This document shows positions 15,988 to 24,032 of a stretch of 64,000 bases of DNA, piece after piece. The position numbers and the translations under genes were made by a program. The DNA is from Nocardia fluminea (lineage in GTDB: Bacteria; Actinomycetota; Actinomycetes; Mycobacteriales; Mycobacteriaceae). Every line of letters begins with the position of its first letter. Positions within the stretch are counted from its first letter, which is position 1. Under the pieces are notes generated by a model, which saw only the letters and a program-made list of their open reading frames with translations, was not told the DNA's origin and did no database searches. The DNA lies in contig NZ_PJMW01000002.1 of the NCBI RefSeq assembly GCF_002846365.1, positions 5,580,001 through 5,644,000 of the forward strand, given 5' to 3'.

Positions 15988-17117
15988 GCGACCTTCCTGT
16001 CCAGCAGATCGGTGAGGCGACGCCGATGTTCTTCCGGCGTTCCGTACAGCGCGCGCCCGAGGGTGACCCGTCGCAGATAAAGATGCAGATCGTGTTCCCA
16101 GGTCACCCCGATGCCACCGTGGATCTGCACGCAATCCTGGAGCAGACCGGGGACGACGGCGCCGACGTAGGATTTCGCGACGCTGACGGCTTCGGCGGTC
16201 CTGATCGGATCGCCCTGGAACGCGTTGGCCGCGGCCCACGCGGTGGCGCGACAGGCCTCGAGTGAGGTCTTGTGCTCTGCCGCACGGTGTTTGAGCGCCT
16301 GGTAGGACGCCAGCTGCCTACCGAAGGTGTAGCGGTCGAACATCCACCTCACGGTGAGTTCGAACGCGTACTCGGCCGCCCCGGTGGACTCCGCGGCGGT
16401 GAGCGCGGCGGCGACCTGGATCTGGGCCTCCAGTGCGGCGGTGGTCTCGCCCGGATAGCGCTGAACCACCGCGTCCTCGCCGACCACGACATCGACGAAG
16501 GAGACCTTCGCGGTGCGGCGCACGAGGTCGAGTGTCCAGGTGGGGGTGACGGTGACACCGGGCGCGTCGGCGGCGATCAGTACCTGAACCGGGCCGTGGG
16601 GCCCGCGGGCGGATACCAGCAACACCTGCGCCTGATCGCCGCACTCCACCCGATCCTTGACACCGGAGATCCGGAAACCGGTGCCCTCGGGCACCGCGAC
16701 GGTATCCACCGCCGCGGTGCCCAAGCCGTGTCCCGGCTCGTAATGTGACCAGGCGGCGATGGTTTCACCACTGCGCACCGCGGCGAGCAGGTCCCCGAAT
16801 CGGTTCTCTTCCCTGACCAGCGAGGTCAGCACGGCACTGGTGGTGACGAGCGGGCCCGGTGCGCAAGCCCGCCCGAATTCCCTCGCGACCAGCGCCAGGT
16901 CGGCCATCGGCACGTCGGAGACCGACCCGCCGCCCAGCCGCTCCGGGACCAGCGGCGCGGTCCAGCCCAGTTCGGCACCTCGCCGCCACCACTGGCGGTC
17001 GAAGCCGACGCCGGACGCGGCGAGGCCGCGCACGACGTCGAGCGGAACGGACCTCGCGAGGAATTCGCGGGTGGTCGAGCGGAACAGCCGCTGGTCGGCG
17101 GACAGTTCGAAATCCAT
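15984..17117 (-). CDS. Acyl-CoA dehydrogenase, smaller partner of a pair
   Basis: Protein of 377 aa of the acyl-CoA dehydrogenase fold. Recognisable are ELGWTAPLVPERLGGG near residue 50, RYTFGRQLASYQALKH around 275 and QIHGGIGVTWEHDLHLYLRR near the C-terminus. The C-terminus lacks a catalytic-glutamate motif, typical of the second subunit of heteromeric FadE pairs. The ATG shares one base with the EthD-like gene stop, and its own stop overlaps the larger partner's start. The longer open frame upstream overlaps the EthD-like gene and is not used. Confidence 0.9.
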   Translation of the reverse strand: MDFELSADQRLFRSTTREFLARSVPLDVVRGLAASGVGFDRQWWRRGAELGWTAPLVPERLGGGSVSDVPMADLALVAREFGRACAPGPLVTTSAVLTSLVREENRFGDLLAAVRSGETIAAWSHYEPGHGLGTAAVDTVAVPEGTGFRISGVKDRVECGDQAQVLLVSARGPHGPVQVLIAADAPGVTVTPTWTLDLVRRTAKVSFVDVVVGEDAVVQRYPGETTAALEAQIQVAAALTAAESTGAAEYAFELTVRWMFDRYTFGRQLASYQALKHRAAEHKTSLEACRATAWAAANAFQGDPIRTAEAVSVAKSYVGAVVPGLLQDCVQIHGGIGVTWEHDLHLYLRRVTLGRALYGTPEEHRRRLTDLLDRKVA

Positions 17118-17419
17118 CAAAGTGATTCCCAGACGGTCACTTTCATGGCTGCCGGGTCGATACTCGGGCTGAGCCGGATGCGCCCGTCGGTGGAACGGTC
17201 CTTGATTTCCTTCAGTACCGCGCCGGCATCGCCGTCGATGTCGTAATCGGCCTGATAGGCGAATTCCGGCGGCTGCCCGCCGACCGGTTGGGCCCGGAGC
17301 CGGGTACACGATTTCACGCCCGGAATCTCGAGCATGTCGGGGATGTGGACCTCGGTGTACCAGGTGTTGTATTCCTCGTCCATGCCCGCGCGGGGACTGG
17401 AGAAAACGATCAGATGCAT
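17117..17419 (-). CDS. EthD-like dimeric alpha-beta barrel protein
   Basis: Small protein of 100 aa. EEYNTWYTEVHIPDML followed by PGV is the usual opening of EthD/DUF4286-like ferredoxin-fold proteins, which occur beside monooxygenase and catabolic genes but rarely have a proven catalytic role. GAGGAATTC precedes the ATG. It lies 27 bases downstream of the amidohydrolase and is coupled by a one-base overlap to the acyl-CoA dehydrogenase pair, so it belongs to the same operon. Enzymatic role not assignable. Confidence 0.82.
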   Translation of the reverse strand: MHLIVFSSPRAGMDEEYNTWYTEVHIPDMLEIPGVKSCTRLRAQPVGGQPPEFAYQADYDIDGDAGAVLKEIKDRSTDGRIRLSPSIDPAAMKVTVWESL

Positions 17420-17446
17420 GGCGAATTCCTCGAGTGGTCGGAGTGG

Positions 17447-18703
17447 TCAGCTGATGTGCTGGGCGGCATAGCGTTCGGCCCATTCCTTGCGGGGCCGGAT
17501 GGTCAAATCGACGTCGCGGGCGCTCTCGCGCAGTGCCGCGACGGTCGCCTGCTCGCGCGAAACATGGGCGAAGGGATCCCAATTCAGGAATCGGCAGGCG
17601 TTCTGCCAGGTGATCTGGTGGATATCGCTGTCATCGGCGCCCGCGCTGGTGAGTTCTTCCAGCACGAATTCGGGGGCGTCGGGGAACAGCGAGTCCGAAT
17701 GCGGGTAGTCGCATTCCCACGCGATGATGTCGATGCCGATCTCGTGGCGCATCTTGAGCGAGTTGCGGTCGGTGACATAGCAAGCCATGACGTGCTCGCG
17801 GAACACATCGCTGGGCATCCGGCCACCGAAGTCACGGCGCAGCCATTTCTGATTGGTGTAATGGCGATCGGAGCGGTCCAGGTAGAACGGAATCCAGCCG
17901 ATCCCCCCTTCGGACAGCGCGACCTTGAGGCCGGGATAGGTGCGCAGCGCCGGTCCCCACAGCAGGTCCTGGACGGCGATCTGGGACACCGTCGGCGCCA
18001 GGCACATGAGGTTGTCGATCGGCGCGTTCGGGGCGAGACGCAGCGCCCCGAAACCCTGCCCGATGTGCAGGTTCATCACCAGCCCGGTATCGGCGAGCGC
18101 GGCCCAGACCGGGCCCCAGTACTCACCGTCGTGGTAGGAGGGCAGACCGTCGATGTGGGGGAGTTCCGGCATCGTCACGCCGCGGAATCCCTTGGCGGCG
18201 ACCCGGTTGATCTCGGCGACGGCCAGTGCCGGTTCCCACAGCGGGAGAATGGCGTTCGGGATGAAGCGGCCCGGGTAGGCGGCGCACCATTCGTCGATGT
18301 GCCAGTCGTTGTAGGCCGAGATCACCGCGATGGTGATCTCGTCCTTGAACTGGCTCAGGTGACCGGCGCTGAATCCGGCGAAGGTCGGAAAACACATCGA
18401 GGAGAGAATGCCGTTGGCATTCATGTCCGCGATCCGGCGGTGGATGTCATAGACCCCCGGCCGCATCTCCGCGTAGCGGGCCGGGTTCTTGTCCCACTCT
18501 TCCTTCGGCCAGCCGACCACCGCGTTCAATCCGGTGACGCCCACCGGCTTGCCGCGATAGACCCACTGATCGACGCCCTGTTCGCTGGTGATCAGTTTCG
18601 GGATGTACTCGGCGTACTTCTTCGGGGTGTGCCGGGCGAACATATCGGCCGGCTCGACCACATGGTCATCGATGCTGACCAGGATCATGTCAGTGAAGTT
18701 CAT
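17447..18703 (-). CDS. Amidohydrolase-2 family protein
   Basis: Protein of 418 aa of the ACMSD/gamma-resorcylate-decarboxylase-like amidohydrolase group, which contains metal-dependent decarboxylases and C-C or C-N hydrolases. The first metal motif appears as SIDDHVVEP (10-18), a histidine follows in VMNLHIGQG, and the metal aspartate region is ECDYPHSDS. GAGGAA precedes the ATG. Situated between the acyl-CoA synthetase and the acyl-CoA dehydrogenase pair, so it is likely to handle a pathway intermediate (inference). It is distantly related to the amidohydrolase at 20159. Confidence 0.88.
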   Translation of the reverse strand: MNFTDMILVSIDDHVVEPADMFARHTPKKYAEYIPKLITSEQGVDQWVYRGKPVGVTGLNAVVGWPKEEWDKNPARYAEMRPGVYDIHRRIADMNANGILSSMCFPTFAGFSAGHLSQFKDEITIAVISAYNDWHIDEWCAAYPGRFIPNAILPLWEPALAVAEINRVAAKGFRGVTMPELPHIDGLPSYHDGEYWGPVWAALADTGLVMNLHIGQGFGALRLAPNAPIDNLMCLAPTVSQIAVQDLLWGPALRTYPGLKVALSEGGIGWIPFYLDRSDRHYTNQKWLRRDFGGRMPSDVFREHVMACYVTDRNSLKMRHEIGIDIIAWECDYPHSDSLFPDAPEFVLEELTSAGADDSDIHQITWQNACRFLNWDPFAHVSREQATVAALRESARDVDLTIRPRKEWAERYAAQHIS

Positions 18704-18719
18704 GGAGGGTTCCTCGGAG

Positions 18720-20162
18720 TCAGGGCGAATTCGGTGAACGCAGTTGGTCTTTCATGACCTTGCCGGTGGCGTTGAGCGGCAGCTCGTCGAGGAACCGCAC
18801 GGACCGGGGGGCCTTGAAGCCGGCCATCCGATCGCGGGCCCACGACACCAGTTCCGCCTCCGACACCGGGCCTTTCGCGACGACGAAGGCCCGGCCGACC
18901 TGCCCGAGCCGCTCGTCGGGCACGCCGACGACAGCCACCTGCGCCACGGCGGGGTGCTCGAGCAGGAAGGCCTCGACCTCGGCGGGGTAGGCGTTGAAAC
19001 CCCCGACGATGTACATGTCCTTCTTGCGCCCGTCGATCCGCAGACGGCCTTCCAGGTCGAGGCTGCCGAGATCGCCGGTGTGCAGCCAGCCGTCGGCATC
19101 GATGGTCGCCGTGGTCGCGTCCGGATCGTCGAAGTAGCCCTGCATGACGGTGTAACCGCGGACCAGTACTTCGCCGTCCTCGGCGATGCGCACTTCCACG
19201 CCGTCGCACGGGGTGCCCACCGTGGTCGCGATCTGTTCGAAGGTGTCGCCGGGCCGGGACGCCGTGGCGGTTCCGGCTTCGGTGAGCCCGTAGCCGGTCA
19301 TGATCGACTGGAACGGCAGTTCGGTCTTGATGCGGCGGATCAACTCGACCGGGATGTCGGCGGCCCCGGTGACCGCGGTGCGCAGCGATGACAGGTCGCG
19401 GGTGCCGGGGGCCTCGAGCAGGGCGTGATACAGGGTGGGCGGGCCGGGCAGCATCGTCACCCGTTCGCGTTCGACGAGTTCGAGCACCAGGTCGATGTCG
19501 AACACCGGCACCGGCAGGATCGTGGCGCCGCGGATCAGCGCACTGATCAGCCCCGCCTTATAGCCGAAGGTGTGGAAGAACGGGTTGACGATCAGATACC
19601 GGTCGCCTTCGCGCAGATCGGCCAGATCGCACCATTCCGCGTACAGCCGCAGGGTCTGGCGATGATTCATCATCACGCCCTTGGGCCGGCCCGTGGTGCC
19701 CGAGGTGTAGATGATGTCGGCGATGTCGGTGCCGTTCACCGTGTGCTCGAAAGGCGCACCGCTGGAAAGGAAGTCCGACTTCAGATCGATCACCGGTACA
19801 CCCTGCGGGCCCGCGTACTCGGTCCCGAGGAAGCCCTGCTGGACCAGCAGCAGCTCGGCCCCGCTGCGCCGCACGACATCGGCGGCTTCCTCGGCTTTGA
19901 ATCGGGTGTTGATCGGCACCAGCACTCCACCCGCGGTGACCAGCCCGAACGCGGCGATGATCCACTCGGCCGAGTTGGGCGCCCAGATCGCCACCCGGTC
20001 ACCCTTCTCGATGCCCGCCGCCGCGAACGCGCCCGCGGCCCTGCGTACTCGGTCCGCGAGATCGGTGAAGCTCAACCGCAGTGGTCCGTCGACGATCGCT
20101 TCGGCATCCCCGAAGCGATCGCCGGCGCTCAGGACCATCTGCGGGATGGTCTCCCAGGTCAT
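18720..20162 (-). CDS. Acyl-CoA synthetase (AMP-binding, FadD-type)
   Basis: Adenylate-forming ligase of 480 aa. The core motifs are in order: phosphate loop YTSGTTGRPKG (152-162), GYGLTEAG, WLHTGDLG, the hinge GRLRIDGRKKDMYIVGG and the C-terminal lysine motif NATGKVMK. It activates a carboxylic acid with ATP and CoA. The wording of the N-terminal half resembles FadD3-type ligases that activate ring-derived propionates in steroid catabolism, but this is a resemblance only. The ATG overlaps the upstream amidohydrolase stop as ATGA. Confidence 0.93.
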   Translation of the reverse strand: MTWETIPQMVLSAGDRFGDAEAIVDGPLRLSFTDLADRVRRAAGAFAAAGIEKGDRVAIWAPNSAEWIIAAFGLVTAGGVLVPINTRFKAEEAADVVRRSGAELLLVQQGFLGTEYAGPQGVPVIDLKSDFLSSGAPFEHTVNGTDIADIIYTSGTTGRPKGVMMNHRQTLRLYAEWCDLADLREGDRYLIVNPFFHTFGYKAGLISALIRGATILPVPVFDIDLVLELVERERVTMLPGPPTLYHALLEAPGTRDLSSLRTAVTGAADIPVELIRRIKTELPFQSIMTGYGLTEAGTATASRPGDTFEQIATTVGTPCDGVEVRIAEDGEVLVRGYTVMQGYFDDPDATTATIDADGWLHTGDLGSLDLEGRLRIDGRKKDMYIVGGFNAYPAEVEAFLLEHPAVAQVAVVGVPDERLGQVGRAFVVAKGPVSEAELVSWARDRMAGFKAPRSVRFLDELPLNATGKVMKDQLRSPNSP

Positions 20163-21352
20163 ACTTTCAGCAGCCTCGCGAGGTTGCCACCCATGATCTT
20201 GGCCTGGTGCTCCAAGCTCAGATCCTTGATCTCATGGATGTAGCGCGCCGGCTCGGCCAGACCCTCGGGATGCGGGTAGTCGGAGCCGAACAGGACGTTG
20301 TCCACGCCGATGAGGTCGGCGATCCCGCCGAGATCCTCTTCCCAGAACGGGCTGACGAAGATGTTGCGCTTGATCGCCTCCACCGGGTCCTGATGGCCGA
20401 AGCCCTCCGGTGCCTTCTTGGCGACGTCGGCCAGATTCTCCAGCAGCGGCGCCAGCCACGACGCGCCGTTCTCGATGACCGCCACCTTGAGTTCGGGGAA
20501 GCGGAACAGTGCGCCGTGGCATACCCACGACGCGACCGCGTCCTGGATCGGACGCCATTCGGTGGTCATCCGGAAGGTGTTGGTCTGGAACGGCAGCATC
20601 TCCAGGCTGGAGCCTTCCCACTCGGCGTTGTGCCGCGAATAGCCGCTGTCGGAGGAGTGCATGGTGACGAGAATGTCGTGCTCGACCACCCGCTTCCAGA
20701 ACGGGTCGAACTCCGGCAGCGCGAACGAGCGCATGCCGCGCAGACCGGGGACCGGCGCCGGGCGCACCAGAATTGCCTTGGCACCGTGCTCGACGCACCA
20801 GTCGAGCTCCTCGATCGCCTTTTCGACGATCGGCAAACTCACCACGGGGACGGTGAAGATGCGGTCCTTGTAGACGAAATTGCCGTCCTCGCCCCAGGTT
20901 TCGAGCAACCACCGGTTCAGCGAGTGGACCACCGCGTGGATCAGATCGGGGTGATGGCGCATCCGCTCCTCGACGAGGCTGGCCAGCGTGGGGAACATCA
21001 GCGAGCGATTCAACTGCAGCTCGTTCATCAGCTCCAGGCGCGCGCCCGGCTCGCGGAAGGCCGGGATCGAGCGCATCGACTTGCCGAAGATCTCCCGCTT
21101 GCTCTTGCCCTCCGGGTTGCCGTTCTTGAAGTAGTCCTCCATGGCGCCGGGACGGGCGACGACCTCGAATGTGGGGTTGGGAATGTATTCGCTGATCTGC
21201 CCGAGGACCGCGATCTTGGTGCGCCCGTTGAGCTCCACGTATTTGATGGCGCCCTCGTACTCCGCGGGGAGGAACTTGGTCAGCGCCTCCTTGGTTTCGT
21301 AGAGGTGGTTGTCCGCGTCGAACAACGGATACGGCAGATCCAGCTGCGTCAT
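20159..21352 (-). CDS. Amidohydrolase-2 family protein, first gene of operon
   Basis: Protein of 397 aa. DADNHLYE (12-19) carries the D-x-H metal pair, TMHSSDSGY contributes a histidine and FGSDYPHPEGL the metal aspartate, as in ACMSD-like decarboxylases/hydrolases. AAGGAGG lies 6 bases before the ATG. It is first in a six-gene minus-strand operon (amidohydrolase, ligase, amidohydrolase, EthD-like, two acyl-CoA dehydrogenases) driven by the well-formed promoter at 21379-21407. Confidence 0.88.
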   Translation of the reverse strand: MTQLDLPYPLFDADNHLYETKEALTKFLPAEYEGAIKYVELNGRTKIAVLGQISEYIPNPTFEVVARPGAMEDYFKNGNPEGKSKREIFGKSMRSIPAFREPGARLELMNELQLNRSLMFPTLASLVEERMRHHPDLIHAVVHSLNRWLLETWGEDGNFVYKDRIFTVPVVSLPIVEKAIEELDWCVEHGAKAILVRPAPVPGLRGMRSFALPEFDPFWKRVVEHDILVTMHSSDSGYSRHNAEWEGSSLEMLPFQTNTFRMTTEWRPIQDAVASWVCHGALFRFPELKVAVIENGASWLAPLLENLADVAKKAPEGFGHQDPVEAIKRNIFVSPFWEEDLGGIADLIGVDNVLFGSDYPHPEGLAEPARYIHEIKDLSLEHQAKIMGGNLARLLKV

Positions 21353-21373
21353 GAGAGCCTCCTTGTTGGGTTA

Positions 21374-21390
21374 TGAGAATCATATTCTCA
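21374..21390. promoter_or_regulatory. 17-bp palindromic operator over the -10 box
   Basis: Perfect dyad TGAGAATCATATTCTCA (7-bp arms, 3-base centre). It covers the -10 hexamer of the promoter for the amidohydrolase/ligase operon, an arrangement that fits repression. The half-site GAGAA/TTCTC also occurs in the dyad at 11929-11945. Confidence 0.7.
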
Positions 21391-21407
21391 CAAGATGCGC
21401 ATGGCAA
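21379..21407 (-). promoter_or_regulatory. Sigma70-type promoter of the amidohydrolase/ligase operon
   Basis: On the minus strand TTGCCA (21402-21407) is followed after exactly 17 bases by TATGAT (21379-21384), a near-consensus -35/-10 pair, about 27 bases before the amidohydrolase start. It is the best promoter seen in the window. Confidence 0.65.
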
Positions 21408-21417
21408 TATTCAGTCG

Positions 21418-22875
21418 CTACATTTGCGCCCAGACGGTCTTGGTCTGCAGGTAGGCGTCCAGGCCCGCCTTGCCCGCTTCGTAGCCCCACCCCGACTGCT
21501 TGTACCCGCCGAAGGGCATGGAGTGGTCGAACACCATCTGGCAGTTGAGCGAGACGGTGCCGGCCTGGAGCTGTTTGGCCAGTCGGTGGCCGCGGCCGAG
21601 GTCCTTGGTCCAGACGGTGGCGGCCAGGCCGTAGGTGCTGTCGTTGGCCATCGCGACGACCTCCTCTTCGGTGTCGAAAGGCAGGATCGTGACGATCGGG
21701 CCGAAGATCTCCTCGCGGTAGAGGCGGCTGGTGGCGGGGTCGACACCGGTGGCCACGGTGGGGTGCACGAAGTACCCGGTTCGATCGAGACGCCGACCGC
21801 CGGCCACGAACTCGACGCCCTCGGATTTGCCCTGATCGACATAACCCATTACCCGAGTGAGCTGCTTGGCGCTGATCAGCGGGCCGGCCATGGTGCCCTC
21901 TTCCTTGGGCCCACCCATCTTCATGTTGTCGGCCAGGTTCGCGATGCCCGCCACGACCTTTTCGTAGGAGCCGCGCTGCACGAAGACGCGCGAACCGCAC
22001 ACACACGCCTGGCCCGAATGTACGAAGGCGCCGAATCCGGCCATCATGATCGCCATATCGAGATCGGCGTCGTCGAAGATCAGCACCGGTGATTTGCCGC
22101 CGAGTTCGAGGGTGATCTTGTTGAGGTTGCTCACCGCCGAGGCTTGCACGATCGCCCGGCCGACTTCGGTGGAGCCGGTGAAGGCGACCTTGTCCACGTC
22201 CGGGTGCGCGGTGATCGCCGCGCCGGTGGTGTGTCCGTGGCCGTTGACCAGATTGACCACGCCCTCCGGTACGCCGGCCTGGGCCAGGAGCCGGTCGAGT
22301 ACCAGCGCCGAAAGAGGAGTCTCCTCAGCGGGTTTCACCACGCTGCTGCACCCGGCCGCGAGGGAGGGGGCGACCTTGGCGCAGTAGTTGAAGACCGGGC
22401 CGTTCCACGGGAAGATCAGCCCCACGACATCGTAGGGCTCCTTGAGGGTGTAGCCGTGCTGTCGAGATTCCACGCCGGTGAGCCCGCCGGCGTTCACGTC
22501 GTGAGCGATGCCGTCGATCTTGGTGCACCAACCGGCGTAGTAGCGGAACCATTCCGAACCGATGCCAACGGTGAGCGCGGCCTGGTTCTGTGGGATTCCA
22601 GCGTTGGCCGATTCGAGGTCGGCCAGCAACTCGGTGTTCTCGTCGATCAGATCCGCGACGCGCCAGAGGATCTTGGCCTTCTCGCTGCCCGCCAGGTTCT
22701 TCCAGATGCCGGATTTCGACGCCGCTTTCGCCCGTGCGACGGCGTCGTCGACGGCTTCGGTGCCGCCGTCGGTGAATTCGGTGAGCTGTTCCTCGGTGAC
22801 GGGATCGACGACGGGGATCGCGTCTCCGGTGCCCGGTCGGTTGCGGATTTCGTCCAGCACATTCTGCACGGTCAT
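21418..22875 (-). CDS. Aldehyde dehydrogenase
   Basis: ALDH-superfamily protein of 485 aa with base E257 in LELGGKS and nucleophile C291 in HSGQACVCGSR; a second cysteine (C293) is next to it, common in this group. FTGSTEVG (232-239) is the cofactor loop. GAGGAG precedes the ATG. It lies downstream of and co-directional with a LacI-family regulator gene, with a candidate LacI operator in the 137-base gap, so it is probably that regulator's target (inference). The gap of 65 bases to the next operon contains that operon's own promoter. Confidence 0.93.
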   Translation of the reverse strand: MTVQNVLDEIRNRPGTGDAIPVVDPVTEEQLTEFTDGGTEAVDDAVARAKAASKSGIWKNLAGSEKAKILWRVADLIDENTELLADLESANAGIPQNQAALTVGIGSEWFRYYAGWCTKIDGIAHDVNAGGLTGVESRQHGYTLKEPYDVVGLIFPWNGPVFNYCAKVAPSLAAGCSSVVKPAEETPLSALVLDRLLAQAGVPEGVVNLVNGHGHTTGAAITAHPDVDKVAFTGSTEVGRAIVQASAVSNLNKITLELGGKSPVLIFDDADLDMAIMMAGFGAFVHSGQACVCGSRVFVQRGSYEKVVAGIANLADNMKMGGPKEEGTMAGPLISAKQLTRVMGYVDQGKSEGVEFVAGGRRLDRTGYFVHPTVATGVDPATSRLYREEIFGPIVTILPFDTEEEVVAMANDSTYGLAATVWTKDLGRGHRLAKQLQAGTVSLNCQMVFDHSMPFGGYKQSGWGYEAGKAGLDAYLQTKTVWAQM

Positions 22876-22949
22876 GGTGTAGCTCCTCGCGTGTCAGCGG
22901 TGTTCTCGAGCGCAACGGATTCGGTACGCGCAATCCACCGTCGTCGCTA

Positions 22950-22965
22950 GGTTAAGCGCATAACC
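22950..22965. promoter_or_regulatory. LacI-type operator candidate
   Basis: GGTTAAGCGCATAACC: outer arms GGTTA/TAACC around a central GCGC, the symmetric-CG-centre form common to LacI/PurR family operators. It overlaps a possible minus-strand promoter (TGGACA, 18 bases, TAACCT) ahead of the aldehyde dehydrogenase, and the adjacent gene encodes a LacI-family protein. Confidence 0.6.
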
Positions 22966-23012
22966 ATCGGGGTGTCCAGACCCCGAACGGCCTCTGGTGA
23001 GGAACCGGGAAG

Positions 23013-24014
23013 CTAGGTGGAGGCCCGCACGATCAGGTGGGCGACATCGGTCGGCTGGGGAGCGGGCGGTGCCGGATATCCCAGTTCGGTGAGGACAGCG
23101 GCGATCGCGGCGTCGGCGACCGCGGCGGGGTTGTACTCCACCGTGGTCAGCGGCGGATCACACAGCGCCCCCATGGGATTGGCGTCGATGCCGATCACGG
23201 CGAGGTCGTGCGGGCAGCGCAAACCGGCCTCCCGGAGACCGTGCAACACCAGACCCGCGATCTCGTCGCTCTGCGCGCAGACCGCGGTCACTCCGTCGCG
23301 TACCCAGCCGGCGACCACCTCGGCCGCGCTGCTCGCGGTGACCTCGTCCACCGTGATCGGCGGCAGGTCGTGCGCGCGCGCGGCGTCGACGATCCCCTCG
23401 AGCCAATAGTCGCCGAGGGCACGCCATTTGGCGACGTCGGTGCGTCCGAACGCGATCCTGTGGTGCCCACGCGAGACCAGGTGATCGACCCGCAACGCCC
23501 CGACCGTGAGCAACGGATCGCCGAGCGCGGGCAGCAGCCCGATCTCGATCAGGGGAACCTTCGCCGCCCGGACCTTCGCACGTGCGTCACCGCTCAACGG
23601 GAACAGGCTCACCACCGCGATCGGATCGAGATTGTCGATCGCGTCGATGATCCGCTCGTGGTCCTCGGTCTCGAAGATCTGCACCTGGAGCAGCCCGTGC
23701 TGAGCCAGTGCGGTGGCCATCAGACTGCCCGCCTGAATCGGCATGTCGCCCACCGCGACCCGCGGCAGTACCGACAGCACCACCCCGCTCTCACCACGGG
23801 CGAGGTTGCGCGCGGCGACATTCGGGCGATAGCCGAGCTGGCCGGCGGCACGATAGACCGCTTCCCTGGTGCGAGCGGAGATCCGCTTGCCCGCGGAGTT
23901 GTTCAACACATAGCTGACGGTCGCGGTCGACACGTTCGCCAGCCGGGCGACGTCGGCATGGGTGGGCCGCGCGTTCTTGCCGACGCTCGTCGCGTCACGA
24001 TCGGGAGCGGCCAT
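23013..24014 (-). CDS. LacI-family transcriptional regulator
   Basis: Repressor-type protein of 333 aa. The N-terminal helix-turn-helix ADVARLANVSTATVSYVLNN (20-39) and the hinge region YRPNVAARNLARG are followed by a periplasmic-binding-protein-like sensor domain (HHRIAFGR, IGIDANPMG). It begins only 18 bases after the end of mceF on the same strand and shows no good Shine-Dalgarno, so it may be expressed by read-through from the mce operon or weakly alone. Likely controls the aldehyde dehydrogenase downstream through the operator at 22950, possibly also the mce genes (inference). Confidence 0.92.
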   Translation of the reverse strand: MAAPDRDATSVGKNARPTHADVARLANVSTATVSYVLNNSAGKRISARTREAVYRAAGQLGYRPNVAARNLARGESGVVLSVLPRVAVGDMPIQAGSLMATALAQHGLLQVQIFETEDHERIIDAIDNLDPIAVVSLFPLSGDARAKVRAAKVPLIEIGLLPALGDPLLTVGALRVDHLVSRGHHRIAFGRTDVAKWRALGDYWLEGIVDAARAHDLPPITVDEVTASSAAEVVAGWVRDGVTAVCAQSDEIAGLVLHGLREAGLRCPHDLAVIGIDANPMGALCDPPLTTVEYNPAAVADAAIAAVLTELGYPAPPAPQPTDVAHLIVRAST

Positions 24015-24032
24015 GCACTCATGATGGCACCG

